Below, in pieces: positions 8,410 to 19,021 of a DNA stretch of 64,000 nucleotides. The stretch's first letter is position 1; each line of letters opens with the position of its first letter. Origin of the DNA: Paraburkholderia saeva (GTDB taxonomy: Bacteria; Pseudomonadota; Gammaproteobacteria; Burkholderiales; Burkholderiaceae). The DNA lies in assembly GCF_907164555.1 (NCBI RefSeq), contig NZ_CAJQZC010000001.1:1-64000 (forward strand), written 5' to 3'. The position numbers were made by a program, and so were the translations under genes. The notes under the pieces were generated by a model. The model was not told the origin of the DNA. It worked only from the letters and a program-made list of their open reading frames with translations, and searched no databases.

Positions 8410-8838
8410 GTGTTCCAAGGGGCGTCGGCGCTGACTCTCGATGCGAAAGGACGGATGTCGGTTCCGTCCCGCTATCGTGAAGCGCTGCAAGGACAGGCAG
8501 AAGGCCGGGTGACGATTACCAAGCACCCGGACGGCTGCCTGTTGCTCTTTCCGCGCCCGGAATGGGAGGTCTTCCGCGCGAAGATCGCCGCGCTGCCGAT
8601 GGACGCTCACTGGTGGCGCCGGATTTTCCTCGGCAACGCGTCGGACGTCGATCTCGATGGCGCGGGTCGCGTGCTGGTCTCGCCCGAATTGCGAATGGCA
8701 GCGATGCTGGAAAAGGAAGTGATGTTGCTCGGTATGGGCAGCCACTTTGAGTTATGGGATGCGCAGACCTATGCCGCGAAGGAACAGGCGGCTATGGCGC
8801 AGGGCATGCCCGATGCGTTGAAGAATTTCACGTTCTGA
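8410..8838 (+). CDS. mraZ: Transcriptional regulator MraZ
   Basis: A 142-residue protein with two tandem SpoVT/AbrB-like domains. The first contains [21 protein letters not shown] and the second [19 protein letters not shown], the repeated D-x3-GR pattern of the family. MraZ forms ring-shaped oligomers and represses the dcw operon in E. coli. The start is GTG at 8410, preceded by GGGGAGAG at about 6-12 bases. It is the first gene of the division and cell wall cluster, and the repeat array lies 70-110 bases upstream. Confidence 0.95.
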   Translation: MFQGASALTLDAKGRMSVPSRYREALQGQAEGRVTITKHPDGCLLLFPRPEWEVFRAKIAALPMDAHWWRRIFLGNASDVDLDGAGRVLVSPELRMAAMLEKEVMLLGMGSHFELWDAQTYAAKEQAAMAQGMPDALKNFTF

Positions 8839-8865
8839 TCGCGGTTTACATATATGGCACCTGCG

Positions 8866-9807
8866 ATGGGAAACGAACTGCAGCATCGCACGGTGCTGCT
8901 GGAAGAGGCGGTCGATGCGCTCGTCACGCGCACGGATGGCATCTATGCGGATGGCACGTTCGGGCGTGGCGGCCATAGCCGTCTGGTGTTGAGCAGGCTG
9001 GGGGAAGGCGGACGTCTGATTGCGTTCGACAAAGACCCGCTCGCAATCGCCACGGCGCAGCAGATCGTCGATTCGCGTTTCGAGATCGTGCATGAGAGTT
9101 TTGCTTCGCTGCGTGACGCGATTGCGGAGCGCGGGGTAGGGCGGATATCGGGTGTGTTGCTGGATCTGGGTGTGTCGTCGCCGCAAATCGACGATCCGGA
9201 GCGGGGTTTCAGTTTCCGCGCCGACGGCCCGCTCGATATGCGGATGGACCCGACGCGCGGCGAGTCTGCCGCTGACTGGCTCGCGCGGGCCACGGTGCAG
9301 GAACTGACGGAGGTGATTCGAGATTATGGGGAAGAACGGTTTGCTTTTCAGATTGCAAAGGCGCTTGTTGCTCGCCGGGCAGAGTCCGACCGTCTTGGGC
9401 CTCTCGTCAGCACGGGCGAGCTTGCCCAAATCGTGGCTAACGTCGTCAAAACCCGTGAGAAGGGCAAGGATCCGGCAACCCGCACCTTTCAGGCTATACG
9501 GATTCACGTCAATCAAGAGCTTGCGGAGCTGCAAGTCGTTTTAGAAGCAGCGCTGTCGTTGCTGGAGCAAGGGGGGCGGCTGGTGGTCATCAGCTTTCAT
9601 TCGCTCGAGGACCGGATCGTCAAACGATTCATGCAGGCGCACGCAAGTGCGCCTGCGGTCGACCGCCGCCTGCCGATTCGTGCCGTCGATCTGCCCAGCC
9701 CGCCGCTCAGAATCATTGGCCGTGTGTTTGCGGGTGACGAAGAAGTCGCCGCGAACCCGCGCGCCCGTTCGGCCGTGATGCGCGTTGCGGAGCGTATCGC
9801 GCCATGA
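8866..9807 (+). CDS. rsmH: 16S rRNA (cytosine1402-N4)-methyltransferase
   Basis: RsmH (MraW) methylates N4 of C1402 in the decoding centre of 16S rRNA using S-adenosylmethionine. The SAM-binding motif [40 protein letters not shown] and [15 protein letters not shown] are all family signatures. The ATG at 8866 gives 313 residues beginning [12 protein letters not shown], equal to the E. coli length; the in-frame ATG at 8854 would add MAPA. Neither has a clear ribosome-binding site. Its stop overlaps the ftsL start by 4 bp. Confidence 0.95.
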   Translation: MGNELQHRTVLLEEAVDALVTRTDGIYADGTFGRGGHSRLVLSRLGEGGRLIAFDKDPLAIATAQQIVDSRFEIVHESFASLRDAIAERGVGRISGVLLDLGVSSPQIDDPERGFSFRADGPLDMRMDPTRGESAADWLARATVQELTEVIRDYGEERFAFQIAKALVARRAESDRLGPLVSTGELAQIVANVVKTREKGKDPATRTFQAIRIHVNQELAELQVVLEAALSLLEQGGRLVVISFHSLEDRIVKRFMQAHASAPAVDRRLPIRAVDLPSPPLRIIGRVFAGDEEVAANPRARSAVMRVAERIAP

Positions 9808-10160
9808 ACCGCCTCAATATCTTCCTGCTGATCGTCGTAATGGGCTGCGCGCTTTCCGTTGTCAACGCGACCAATCAGCAGCGCCAGATCTTTATCCAGT
9901 TGCAGCGGGCGCAGTCGCAGGAGCGACAGCTGCAGCAGGATTACTCGCAGCTTCAATATCAGCAGAGTGCGATGTCGAAGACCTCGCGCATCGAGCAGAT
10001 CGCCACGACCGCATTGAAGATGCAGTCGGCCACGACCGGCCGCACGCAATACCTGACGCTTGCCGCAGGTGCTGCGAAAGCAGAGGACGCGCCGGTGCCG
10101 ACCTCCGACGCCGGTCCGGCGTCGTCGGCATCCGCAGCTCGCCCGCGAGGTGTGCGATGA
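9804..10160 (+). CDS. ftsL: Cell division protein FtsL
   Basis: A small bitopic divisome protein of 118 residues. A short cytoplasmic N terminus is followed by one membrane segment at about residues 4-20 ([17 protein letters not shown]). A periplasmic coiled coil follows, rich in Gln ([20 protein letters not shown]), with an Ala/Pro tail. FtsL works with FtsB and FtsQ to activate FtsWI. It was identified by position between rsmH and ftsI, topology and length; FtsL sequences diverge widely. Both ends overlap neighbours through ATGA, implying translational coupling. Confidence 0.9.
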   Translation: MNRLNIFLLIVVMGCALSVVNATNQQRQIFIQLQRAQSQERQLQQDYSQLQYQQSAMSKTSRIEQIATTALKMQSATTGRTQYLTLAAGAAKAEDAPVPTSDAGPASSASAARPRGVR

Positions 10161-12043
10161 AAAAATCGACGAACCGCAAGAGCGCCAAAAGCGTCGCGTT
10201 CTCGGCGAATCCGATTCTTTCGGTTCGCTTGCCGATGTGGCGCTCGAAACTCGTCGTGTTTCTGCTGTTCATGGCGTTCGTCGCGCTCACGGCGCGCGCG
10301 TTCTGGATTCAGGGCCCGGGCAACGCGTTCTATCAGAAGCAGGGCGAAAGCCGCTATCAGCGCACGCTCGAACTGCCGGCCACGCGCGGCAAGATTCTTG
10401 ATCGCAATGGACTCGTGCTGGCCACGAGCCTGCCCGTGCGCGCGATCTGGGCGATTCCCGAATCCGTGCCGGACGATCTCGGCGCCGACAAACTCGCGGC
10501 GCTCAGCAAGCTGCTCGACATGACGCAGAAAGAACTGCGCGCGAAGCTCTCGGAAGATAAAACCTTCGTCTATGTGAAGCGCCAGGTACCGGTCGACGTC
10601 GCGCAGAAAGTCGCCGATCTCGACATTCCAGGTATCTATCAGCGCGGTGAGTACAAGCGCTTCTACCCGGAAGGCGAGATTACGGCTCACCTGATCGGTT
10701 TCACGAACGTCGAAGACGAAGGCCAGGAAGGCGTCGAACTCGGCGACCAGAAGCTGCTCGCGGGCACGTCGGGCAGTCGTCGCGTGATCAAGGACCGGAT
10801 GGGGCGCGTGATCGAGGACGTCGACGAGCAGGTCGTGCCGCACAACGGCACCGATGTCGACCTGTCGATCGACAGCAAGATCCAGTACATCGCGTACACG
10901 AACCTGAAAGCAGCGGTCGAGAAATTCAAGGCGAAGGCCGGCACGGCCATGGTGATCGACGTGCGCACGGGCGAAGTGCTCGCGCTCGTCAATTACCCGA
11001 CGTACAACCCGAACGACCGCTCCCACCTTACGGGCGAACAGCTGCGCAACCGGATGCTGACCGACGTATTCGAGCCCGGCTCGATCATGAAGCCGTTCAC
11101 GGTTTCGCTGGCGCTCGATCTGCATCGCGTCACGCCGACTACACTGGTAGATACCGGTCCGGGCCGATTCGTGCTGGACGGCGCACAGATTACCGATGAC
11201 AGCGCGTTCGGCGTGCTGACGGTCGGCGGCGTGATCCAGAAGTCGAGCAACATCGGCGCCACGAAAATCGCCATGACGCTCAAGCCGGAAGAGATGTGGA
11301 ACATGTACACGAGCATCGGTCTCGGTCAGGCGCCGAAGGTCGGGTTCCCCGGCGCGGCGGCGGGACGTCTGCGCCCGTGGCATAGCTGGCGGCGCATCGA
11401 GCAGGCGACGATGTCGTACGGCTACGGCCTGTCGGCATCGCTCTTCCAGCTGGCGCGCGCGTACACCGCGATCGCCCACGACGGCCAGATCGTGCCGGTG
11501 TCGATTTTCCGTACGCCCGGCGACCAGCCGGCGCCCGGTGCGCAGATTTTCTCGCCGACCACCGCGCGTGAAGTGCGCGCCATGCTCGAAACCGTGACGG
11601 CGCCAGGCGGCACGTCGCCGGATGCGGCGGTACCGGGCTACCGCGTGGGCGGCAAGAGCGGCACGGCGTACAAGCATGGCCCTCACGGCTACGACAAATC
11701 GAAGTACCGCGCTTCTTTCGTCGGTATGGCGCCGATGCCGAATCCTCGCATCGTCGTCGCGGTCTCAGTCGATGAACCGACGGCCGGCAGCCACTTTGGC
11801 GGTCAGGTATCGGGCCCCGTGTTTTCGTCGATCGTGGGCGATACGCTGCGCACGCTAAACGTGCCGCCGGACATGCCGGTCAAGCAGATGGTGGTATCCG
11901 ACGATACGGCGCCGCCCGTAACGCCGGCTGCGCCGCCCGCCGCGGCGGCCGCCACGGCGAAGAAGCTCGCCACCGGCGCAGGTGGCGCGAAGAAACTCAC
12001 CATCGCGGATAACGCGAAGACCCGTCCCGGAGTGGTCAGATGA
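10157..12043 (+). CDS. ftsI: Peptidoglycan D,D-transpeptidase FtsI (PBP3)
   Basis: The septal class B penicillin-binding protein, 628 residues from the ATG that overlaps the ftsL stop. It has an N-terminal membrane anchor (LVVFLLFMAFVALTARAFWI), a dimerisation/pedestal domain, and a transpeptidase domain. The catalytic motifs are SIMK at 309-312, SSN at 363-365 and KSGT at 500-503. The Ala/Pro-rich C-terminal tail after residue about 590 is probably disordered. It cross-links glycan made by FtsW, six genes downstream in this cluster. Its stop overlaps murE by 4 bp. Confidence 0.96.
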   Translation: MKKSTNRKSAKSVAFSANPILSVRLPMWRSKLVVFLLFMAFVALTARAFWIQGPGNAFYQKQGESRYQRTLELPATRGKILDRNGLVLATSLPVRAIWAIPESVPDDLGADKLAALSKLLDMTQKELRAKLSEDKTFVYVKRQVPVDVAQKVADLDIPGIYQRGEYKRFYPEGEITAHLIGFTNVEDEGQEGVELGDQKLLAGTSGSRRVIKDRMGRVIEDVDEQVVPHNGTDVDLSIDSKIQYIAYTNLKAAVEKFKAKAGTAMVIDVRTGEVLALVNYPTYNPNDRSHLTGEQLRNRMLTDVFEPGSIMKPFTVSLALDLHRVTPTTLVDTGPGRFVLDGAQITDDSAFGVLTVGGVIQKSSNIGATKIAMTLKPEEMWNMYTSIGLGQAPKVGFPGAAAGRLRPWHSWRRIEQATMSYGYGLSASLFQLARAYTAIAHDGQIVPVSIFRTPGDQPAPGAQIFSPTTAREVRAMLETVTAPGGTSPDAAVPGYRVGGKSGTAYKHGPHGYDKSKYRASFVGMAPMPNPRIVVAVSVDEPTAGSHFGGQVSGPVFSSIVGDTLRTLNVPPDMPVKQMVVSDDTAPPVTPAAPPAAAAATAKKLATGAGGAKKLTIADNAKTRPGVVR

Positions 12044-13596
12044 GCGCGTTGCGTTCCGCGCATCCGGCGCACCGGCACATCGCCGAAGCGCTCGCCTGGC
12101 TGCACGCCCGCGTGCAGCCAGCGGCGCATCTGCACGCCGATACGCGCTCGGTCGCGGCCGGCGACGTGTTTCTCGCCTACGCTGTCGACGGCGCCGATAA
12201 CCGTCCGTTCATCGATAACGCCATCGAACGCGGTGCAGCGGCGGTACTCGTTCAACCCGAAAATTTCGCCGGTGCAATCGATCCGGTCAACACGCTCGCC
12301 GTGACCGCGCTCAACGATCTGGCCGGCTCGATTGCAAGCGCCTGGTACAACGATCCGAGCGATGCAATGCTCGTCATCGGCGTGACGGGCACGAACGGCA
12401 AGACGTCGTGCAGTCAGTGGATTTCATCGGCGCTGACGGCGCTCGGCACGCGCTGCGCGATCATCGGCACGCTCGGCAGTGGCATGCCGGGTCAACTTGT
12501 TCACACCGGTTTCACGACGCCCGACGCGCCGCAGCTTCAGCGCAGTCTCGCGCAGTTGCAGGATGCCGGTGCGCAGGCCGTCGCGATGGAAGTGTCGTCG
12601 CACGCGCTGCATCAGGGGCGCGTGAACGGCACGTCGTTCGATATCGCCGTGTTCACGAACCTCACGCAGGATCATCTCGACTATCACGGCACGTTTGCCG
12701 CGTACGAAGCGGCGAAGGCGCGTCTTTTCGCATGGCCCGGTCTGCGCGCGGCCGTGATCAATCGCGACGACGAAGCCGGTCAGCGTCTGCTCGCGAGCGC
12801 GCACGGCAAGGTCCGCACGATCGCGTACGGCATCGAAGGCGCGCAGGGTAAAGCAGAGCAGGCAACGCCATCCGACGCGTGGCTCGTTGCGTCGAACGTT
12901 CGCGCGACGACGACGGGCACGGCCTTTCGTCTGGCGACTTCCGGATGGGGCGAGGCCGAAGTCGAAGTCGCGACGCTCGGCGCATTCAATGTGAGCAATC
13001 TGCTTGGCGTGCTCGGTGCGCTGCTCGCTGCCGACGTGCCGTTCGAAGCCGCGATCGCGGAACTCGAAAAGCTCGAACCGGTGAACGGGCGCATGCAGCG
13101 TCTCGGTGGCCGGTTGCAGAACGACGAACCGCTCGTCGTCATCGACTACGCACACACGCCCGACGCGCTGGAAAAGACGCTCGCCGCGCTCCGCCCGATC
13201 GCGGTTGCGCGTGGCGGCGAGCTCGTCTGCATGTTCGGCTGCGGCGGCGATCGCGACGCGACGAAGCGCCCGCTGATGGGCGCCATCGCCGAATCGTTCG
13301 CGGATGCGCTTGTCGTGACGAGTGACAACCCACGTAGCGAAGATCCGGCGTCGATCATCGACCAGATCGTCGCGGGCATGAAGGACGCCACGAAGGCGCG
13401 CCGTATCGACGACCGCGCAAGCGCGATCCTGCATGCGATCCGCCACGCCGCGCGCGAAGACGTGATCGTGCTGGCCGGTAAAGGGCACGAAGCAACACAG
13501 GAAATCATGGGCAAGAAACGCGCTTTCTCCGATCAGGATCACGCACGCCTCGCGCTCGCCGCACGCGCGACGCAGGCTCGCGGAGGTGGCGAATGA
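12040..13596 (+). CDS. murE: UDP-MurNAc-tripeptide ligase (meso-diaminopimelate adding)
   Basis: A cytoplasmic Mur ligase of 518 residues that adds meso-diaminopimelate to UDP-MurNAc-L-Ala-D-Glu. The ATP-binding loop is GVTGTNGKTS. The DNPRSEDP motif, which selects meso-DAP over lysine, is present in the C-terminal domain. The N-terminal LHADTRSVAAGDVFLA is the UDP-substrate domain signature. It overlaps ftsI upstream and murF downstream by 4 bp each, so it sits in a coupled run of five genes. Confidence 0.97.
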   Translation: MSALRSAHPAHRHIAEALAWLHARVQPAAHLHADTRSVAAGDVFLAYAVDGADNRPFIDNAIERGAAAVLVQPENFAGAIDPVNTLAVTALNDLAGSIASAWYNDPSDAMLVIGVTGTNGKTSCSQWISSALTALGTRCAIIGTLGSGMPGQLVHTGFTTPDAPQLQRSLAQLQDAGAQAVAMEVSSHALHQGRVNGTSFDIAVFTNLTQDHLDYHGTFAAYEAAKARLFAWPGLRAAVINRDDEAGQRLLASAHGKVRTIAYGIEGAQGKAEQATPSDAWLVASNVRATTTGTAFRLATSGWGEAEVEVATLGAFNVSNLLGVLGALLAADVPFEAAIAELEKLEPVNGRMQRLGGRLQNDEPLVVIDYAHTPDALEKTLAALRPIAVARGGELVCMFGCGGDRDATKRPLMGAIAESFADALVVTSDNPRSEDPASIIDQIVAGMKDATKARRIDDRASAILHAIRHAAREDVIVLAGKGHEATQEIMGKKRAFSDQDHARLALAARATQARGGGE

Positions 13597-15005
13597 AGAT
13601 GTATTCGCTCCGCGAAGCCGCTCTGCTGATTCCAGGCGCGATCGTACTCGGCGACGATTCGGTGACGTTCGATCGCGTGTCGACCGACAGCCGCACGGCG
13701 GGCCCCGGCGATCTTTTTGTCGCGCTGAAGGGCGACCGCTTCGATGCGCACGACTTCCTTTCGGAAGTCGCTGAGCGTCATGTGAGCGCCGCGCTTGTGA
13801 CGCGCAGTCCGGGCGACTGGCGCGTGCCGGCGTTGCGTGTCGCCGATACGCGCGTCGCGCTCGGCGCGCTCGCGCGCGGCTGGCGTCGCCAGTTTTCGAT
13901 GCCGCTCGTCGCGGTTACGGGTAGCAATGGCAAGACGACGGTCAAGGAAATGATCGCGTCGATTTTCGCGGCGGCGGTGGGTGAGCCGGCGCGACTCGCA
14001 ACCGCCGGTAACTTCAACAACGACATCGGCTTGCCGCTCACGCTGTTTCGTCTGACAGAAGCGCACCGGCTCGCGGTTGTCGAACTCGGCATGAACCATC
14101 CCGGCGAAACCGATCAGCTCGCGAAGATCGCCGAGCCGACCGTCGCCGTGGTGAACAACGCGCAGCGCGAGCATCAGGAATTCATGGCGACCGTCGAGGC
14201 GGTCGCGCTCGAACACGCGAGCGTGATTCATGCGCTGAAGCCGGAAGGCGTGGCCGTCTTTCCGGCCGACGACGCGTACGCGAGCATCTGGCGTGTCGCC
14301 GCGACCGGCAGCCAGATCATCGACTTCGCACTGAATACCGCGGAGCGCGTCACCGACGCAGCCGTCACCGGCACGTTCGACGGCAGCGTTCTGACGATCG
14401 ACTCGTCGCATGGCCGTATCGAGGTTGCGCTTCAGGTGCTTGGCGATCACAACGCCCGCAACGCGCTCGCCGCCACGGCGGCGGCGTTGGCGTCGAACGT
14501 GTCGCCTGACGCGATCAAACGCGGCCTCGAAGCGTTCGGCGCGGTGAAGGGGCGTCTGCAGGTGAAGCGCGCGGCGTCGGGCTCGTTCGCGGGCGCGACC
14601 ATTATCGACGACACGTACAACGCCAACCCCGACTCGATGCGCGCCGCGATCGACGTGCTCGCGGCAAGCGCTTCGCCGCGCGTGCTCGTGATGGGCGACA
14701 TGGGTGAGGTCGGTGACAGCGGTCCGGCGTTTCACCGCGAAGTCGGTGCGTACGCGAAGGAACGCGGCATCGAGACGTTGCTCGCCACGGGCGACGCAAC
14801 ACGCGATGCATGCAGCGCATTTGGCGCGCAAGCGCTTCATTTCGATGACGCGGCCGCACTGGTCGCCCATCTGCAACAGGCTGGCTTCGGGCCGGAAACA
14901 ACGATTCTCGTAAAAGGCTCGCGCTTCATGAAGATGGAACGCGTGGTGGACGCCGTGACGAGTCCACAACCCTCCGCACCGGGCACGACGCCCGGCGCAC
15001 ACTGA
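13593..15005 (+). CDS. murF: UDP-MurNAc-tripeptide-D-alanyl-D-alanine ligase
   Basis: A Mur ligase of 470 residues that adds the D-Ala-D-Ala dipeptide, made by DdlB, to complete UDP-MurNAc-pentapeptide. The P-loop VTGSNGKTT, the FNNDIGLPLTLF segment and the C-terminal IIDDTYNANPDSM typical of MurF are all visible. The start ATG overlaps the murE stop. The gene ends 17 bp before mraY, where AGAAGGACCGAGG gives a new ribosome-binding site. Confidence 0.97.
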   Translation: MKMYSLREAALLIPGAIVLGDDSVTFDRVSTDSRTAGPGDLFVALKGDRFDAHDFLSEVAERHVSAALVTRSPGDWRVPALRVADTRVALGALARGWRRQFSMPLVAVTGSNGKTTVKEMIASIFAAAVGEPARLATAGNFNNDIGLPLTLFRLTEAHRLAVVELGMNHPGETDQLAKIAEPTVAVVNNAQREHQEFMATVEAVALEHASVIHALKPEGVAVFPADDAYASIWRVAATGSQIIDFALNTAERVTDAAVTGTFDGSVLTIDSSHGRIEVALQVLGDHNARNALAATAAALASNVSPDAIKRGLEAFGAVKGRLQVKRAASGSFAGATIIDDTYNANPDSMRAAIDVLAASASPRVLVMGDMGEVGDSGPAFHREVGAYAKERGIETLLATGDATRDACSAFGAQALHFDDAAALVAHLQQAGFGPETTILVKGSRFMKMERVVDAVTSPQPSAPGTTPGAH

Positions 15006-15022
15006 AATAGAAGGACCGAGGC

Positions 15023-16192
15023 ATGCTTCTGGCGCTGGCGCAATGGCTGCAGAATGACGCAAGCTTTTTGCGCGTGTTCAGTTATCTGACTTTCCGGGCG
15101 GTCGCGGCCACCATTACCGCGCTCGTGATCGGGCTCGTTTGTGGCCCGGCCGTGATCCGCAAGTTGACCGAGATGAAGGTCGGTCAGGCCGTCCGCAAAG
15201 ACGGCCCGCAAACCCACCTCGTGAAATCGGGCACGCCGACGATGGGCGGCGTGCTGATCCTGCTTGGCATCGCAGTCGCCACGCTGCTGTGGGCCGATCT
15301 GACGAACCGTTTCATCTGGATCGTGATTCTCGTGACGTTCGGCTTCGGCGTGATCGGCTGGGTCGACGATTACCGCAAGGTGGTCCACAAGGATCCGCGC
15401 GGCATGTCGTCGCGCGAAAAGTACTTCTGGCAGTCGGTGATCGGACTTTTCGCGGCCGTCTATCTCGCGTTCAGCGTGTCGGAAGCGAACAACGTGCGCG
15501 TGTTCGATCTCTTCATGGCGTGGGTGCGCAGCGGTCTGTCGATGGGCCTGCCGGCGCGCGCCGACCTGCTACTGCCGTTCGTGAAGTCGATCAGCTATCC
15601 GCTCGGCGTGTGGGGTTTCATCGTGCTGACGTATCTCGTGATCGTCGGCGCGAGCAACGCAGTGAATCTCACCGATGGTCTCGACGGTCTCGTGATCATG
15701 CCGGTCGTGCTGGTGGGCGCATCGCTCGGCGTGTTCGCGTACGTGATGGGCAGTTCGGTCTATTCGAAGTATCTGCTGTTCCCGCATATTCCCGGTGCGG
15801 GCGAACTGCTGATCTTCTGTTCCGCGATGGGGGGCGCCGGCCTCGCGTTTCTCTGGTACAACACGCACCCCGCGCAGATGTTCATGGGCGACGTCGGCGC
15901 ACTCGCGCTCGGTGGCGCGCTCGGCACGATCGCGGTCATCGTGCGTCAGGAAATCGTGCTCTTCATCATGGGCGGCATCTTCGTCGCGGAAACGCTGTCG
16001 GTGATGTTGCAGGTCACGTGGTTCAAATACACGAAGCGTCGCTACGGAGAAGGGCGGCGGTTCTTCAAGATGGCGCCGCTGCATCACCACTTCGAACTGT
16101 CGGGCTGGAAAGAGACGCAAGTGGTGGTGCGGTTCTGGATCATCACGCTCATGTTGTGCCTGTTCGGTCTGTCCACGCTCAAGCTGCGTTGA
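15023..16192 (+). CDS. mraY: Phospho-MurNAc-pentapeptide transferase
   Basis: The integral membrane enzyme that transfers phospho-MurNAc-pentapeptide to undecaprenyl phosphate to form lipid I. The 389 residues contain about ten membrane segments. Signature residues are the VDDYRKV aspartates, [21 protein letters not shown] and the cytoplasmic HHHFE loop near the C terminus. [18 protein letters not shown] segment lies near the N terminus. Length is slightly above the E. coli 360. Spacing is 17 bp to murF and 49 bp to murD. Confidence 0.97.
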   Translation: MLLALAQWLQNDASFLRVFSYLTFRAVAATITALVIGLVCGPAVIRKLTEMKVGQAVRKDGPQTHLVKSGTPTMGGVLILLGIAVATLLWADLTNRFIWIVILVTFGFGVIGWVDDYRKVVHKDPRGMSSREKYFWQSVIGLFAAVYLAFSVSEANNVRVFDLFMAWVRSGLSMGLPARADLLLPFVKSISYPLGVWGFIVLTYLVIVGASNAVNLTDGLDGLVIMPVVLVGASLGVFAYVMGSSVYSKYLLFPHIPGAGELLIFCSAMGGAGLAFLWYNTHPAQMFMGDVGALALGGALGTIAVIVRQEIVLFIMGGIFVAETLSVMLQVTWFKYTKRRYGEGRRFFKMAPLHHHFELSGWKETQVVVRFWIITLMLCLFGLSTLKLR

Positions 16193-16241
16193 TCGGTCGA
16201 AGCGGTGTGGCCATTGAAGTGAATTAAAGGGAAAGCAAGCG

Positions 16242-17756
16242 ATGTTTGGCGAGAAGTTTCGGGATCGGCAAAAGCCGATGGTGCTCGTGCTGGGACTCGG
16301 GGAATCGGGTCTCGCGATGGCGCGCTGGTGCGCGCGCCATGGGTGCCGGCTGCGCGTTGCCGATACACGCGAAGTGCCGCCGAACCTGTCCGGGCTCGAA
16401 GCGCACGGCGTCGATGCCGAGTTTGTCGGCGGCCCGTTCTCGCCCGTGCTACTCGAAGGCGTGGAACTGGTCGCGATCAGTCCGGGCCTCTCGCCGCTTG
16501 CCGCCGATCTGTTGCCGCTCATCGCCGAAGCACGCGAAAAAGACATCCCCGTGTGGGGCGAACTCGAATTCTTCGCGCAGGCGCTGAAGACGCTCGGCGA
16601 AAGCGGCTACGCGCCGAAGGTCATCGCCATCACCGGCACCAACGGCAAGACCACGACGACGAGCCTCACCGGTTTGCTGTGTGAGCGCGCCGGCAAGAAG
16701 GTCGCGGTCGCCGGCAACATCAGCCCGGCCGCGCTCGACAAACTCACCGAAGCAATCGACAACACCGCGCTGCCCGACATCTGGGTGCTCGAACTCTCGA
16801 GCTTCCAGCTGGAAACCGCGCACACATTCGCGCCGGACGCGGCCGTGGTGCTGAACATCACGCAGGATCACCTCGACTGGCACGGTGGCCTCGACGCCTA
16901 TGCTGCCGCGAAGGGACGCATCTTCGGGCCGGAAACCGTGCGCGTGCTGAACCGCGACGACGCGCGCGTGATGGCGCTCGCGCCCACCGAAGGCGCAGCC
17001 GCGCCGGTCGTCACCTTCGGCCTGAACGAGCCGACGCGCGCGGGTGACTACGGTCTCTTGCGCGACAACGCGATGAACTGGCTCGTCGAGGCAAACGACC
17101 GCGACGCCAGCGACGAGCCGCAACCCACGCGCCGTCGCAAGAGCGAAACCACGACGCCGCCGAACATCGGCCTGAAGCGCCTGATGCCCGCCGACGCATT
17201 GCGCATTCGCGGCCTGCACAATGCAGCGAACGCGCTGGCCGCATTCGCACTCGCGCGCGCCGTCGGTCTGCCGGGTGCGCCGCTGCTGCATGGCCTGCGC
17301 GAATACCGTGGCGAGCCGCATCGGGTGGAACTGATTGCATCGATTGAAGGCGTCGATTTCGTCGACGACAGCAAGGGCACGAACGTCGGTGCGACGGTTG
17401 CCGCGCTCGATGGCCTCGCGCAACGCGCGGTGCTGATCGCCGGCGGCGACGGCAAGGGCCAGCAATTCGAGCCGCTTGCCGCGCCTGTGATGCGCTGGTG
17501 TCGTGCCGTGATGCTGATCGGCCGCGACGCGCCGCTGATCCGCGCGGCGCTCGAAGAGACCGGCATCGCACTCACCGATCACGCCACGCTGGAAGATGCG
17601 ACGCGTGCCGCAAGCGCACTCGCGCAGCCGGGCGACGCCGTGCTGCTGTCGCCGGCGTGCGCGAGCTTCGACATGTTCAAGGGTTACGCGCACCGTGCCG
17701 CGGTGTTCCGCAGCACGGTCGAGGAAATCGCTGCGGAACGGGGGACGATGATATGA
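16242..17756 (+). CDS. murD: UDP-MurNAc-L-alanine-D-glutamate ligase
   Basis: This cytoplasmic Mur ligase adds D-glutamate. It has the N-terminal [13 protein letters not shown] nucleotide-like fold, the P-loop [12 protein letters not shown] and the C-terminal [13 protein letters not shown] and [14 protein letters not shown] motifs. At 504 residues it is longer than E. coli MurD (438). Part of the excess is a charged, proline-containing insert at about residues 281-307 ([15 protein letters not shown]). A GGGAAAGC stretch lies before the ATG at 16242. The stop overlaps ftsW. Confidence 0.96.
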   Translation: MFGEKFRDRQKPMVLVLGLGESGLAMARWCARHGCRLRVADTREVPPNLSGLEAHGVDAEFVGGPFSPVLLEGVELVAISPGLSPLAADLLPLIAEAREKDIPVWGELEFFAQALKTLGESGYAPKVIAITGTNGKTTTTSLTGLLCERAGKKVAVAGNISPAALDKLTEAIDNTALPDIWVLELSSFQLETAHTFAPDAAVVLNITQDHLDWHGGLDAYAAAKGRIFGPETVRVLNRDDARVMALAPTEGAAAPVVTFGLNEPTRAGDYGLLRDNAMNWLVEANDRDASDEPQPTRRRKSETTTPPNIGLKRLMPADALRIRGLHNAANALAAFALARAVGLPGAPLLHGLREYRGEPHRVELIASIEGVDFVDDSKGTNVGATVAALDGLAQRAVLIAGGDGKGQQFEPLAAPVMRWCRAVMLIGRDAPLIRAALEETGIALTDHATLEDATRAASALAQPGDAVLLSPACASFDMFKGYAHRAAVFRSTVEEIAAERGTMI

Positions 17757-19021
17757 GCTGGTCCGAACGCTTCGGCTCTCGCCTCGCGAAACAACGCGGC
17801 TCCGCTGGCGGCGAAAGCATGTCCACGCGCTCGACGGGTAGCGGTCTTGCAAGCGCCGTCAATGGCGTGCGGCCGCTGCGCTCGCGCATGCTCGACTATG
17901 ACCACTCGCTGTTGTGGGTCGTGATCGCGCTGCTCGGTCTCGGCGTGGTGATGGTGTATTCGGCATCGATCGCGATGCCTGATTCGCCGAAATACGCCGC
18001 GTATCGCGACTACGCTTTCCTCGTGCGACATCTGGTATCGCTCGCAGTCGCGGTTGTCGCGGCCGTGATCACGTTCCGGATTCCGATTTCGGTGTGGGAC
18101 AAATATGCGCCGAAATTCTTCCTGATCGCGCTGCTCACGCTTGTGGTCGTACTGATTCCGCACATCGGTAAGGGCGTGAACGGCGCGCGTCGCTGGATTC
18201 CGCTCGGCATCACGAACATGCAGCCGTCGGAAATCATGAAGCTCGCCGTGACGATCTACGCGGCGAACTACACGGTGCGCAAACAGGAATACATGCACAG
18301 TTTCGCGAAAGGCTTTCTGCCGATGGCGTTCGCCGTCGGTGTGGTCGGCGCGCTGCTGCTGCTCGAGCCGGACATGGGCGCGTTCATGGTGATCGCGGCG
18401 ATCGCGATGGGCGTGCTGTTCCTCGGCGGCGTGAACGGCAAGCTGTTCGGCGGGCTGGTCGCGACCGCGGTGGGTACGTTCAGTCTGCTGGTGTGGGCAT
18501 CGCCGTGGCGTCGCGAGCGGATTTTCGCGTATCTCGATCCATGGGACGACCGTTACGCGCAGGGCAAGGCGTATCAGCTGACGCACTCGCTGATCGCGTT
18601 CGGACGTGGCGAATGGTTTGGCGTCGGTCTTGGCGGCAGCGTCGAGAAGCTCAATTACCTGCCGGAAGCACATACCGACTTCATCCTCGCGGTGATCGGT
18701 GAGGAGCTCGGTTTCGTCGGCGTGCTGGTTGTGATCCTGATGTTTTACTGGATCGTGCGCCGCTCGTTCGAAATCGGCCGCCAGGCGCTCGCGCTCGATC
18801 GCACGTTCGCCGGGCTGGTTGCGAAAGGCGTCGGCATCTGGTTTGGCGCGCAGACGTTCATCAACATGGGCGTGAACCTCGGCCTCTTGCCGACCAAAGG
18901 TCTGACGCTGCCGCTCGTCAGCTACGGCGGCTCGGGGATCTTGCTGAACTGCGTCGCGCTGGCGGTGCTGATGCGGGTCGACTATGAGAACCGGGTGTTG
19001 ATGCGCGGAGGAAAAGTATGA
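17753..19021 (+). CDS. ftsW: Septal peptidoglycan glycosyltransferase FtsW
   Basis: A SEDS-family polytopic membrane protein that polymerises lipid II at the septum in complex with FtsI. From the ATG overlapping the murD stop it has 422 residues, with a cytoplasmic N-terminal tail of about 50 residues. About ten membrane segments follow, with the SEDS signatures [35 protein letters not shown] and [11 protein letters not shown]. The open frame extends upstream into antisense sequence, but the ATGA overlap sets the start. The stop overlaps murG by 4 bp. Confidence 0.96.
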   Translation: MSWSERFGSRLAKQRGSAGGESMSTRSTGSGLASAVNGVRPLRSRMLDYDHSLLWVVIALLGLGVVMVYSASIAMPDSPKYAAYRDYAFLVRHLVSLAVAVVAAVITFRIPISVWDKYAPKFFLIALLTLVVVLIPHIGKGVNGARRWIPLGITNMQPSEIMKLAVTIYAANYTVRKQEYMHSFAKGFLPMAFAVGVVGALLLLEPDMGAFMVIAAIAMGVLFLGGVNGKLFGGLVATAVGTFSLLVWASPWRRERIFAYLDPWDDRYAQGKAYQLTHSLIAFGRGEWFGVGLGGSVEKLNYLPEAHTDFILAVIGEELGFVGVLVVILMFYWIVRRSFEIGRQALALDRTFAGLVAKGVGIWFGAQTFINMGVNLGLLPTKGLTLPLVSYGGSGILLNCVALAVLMRVDYENRVLMRGGKV

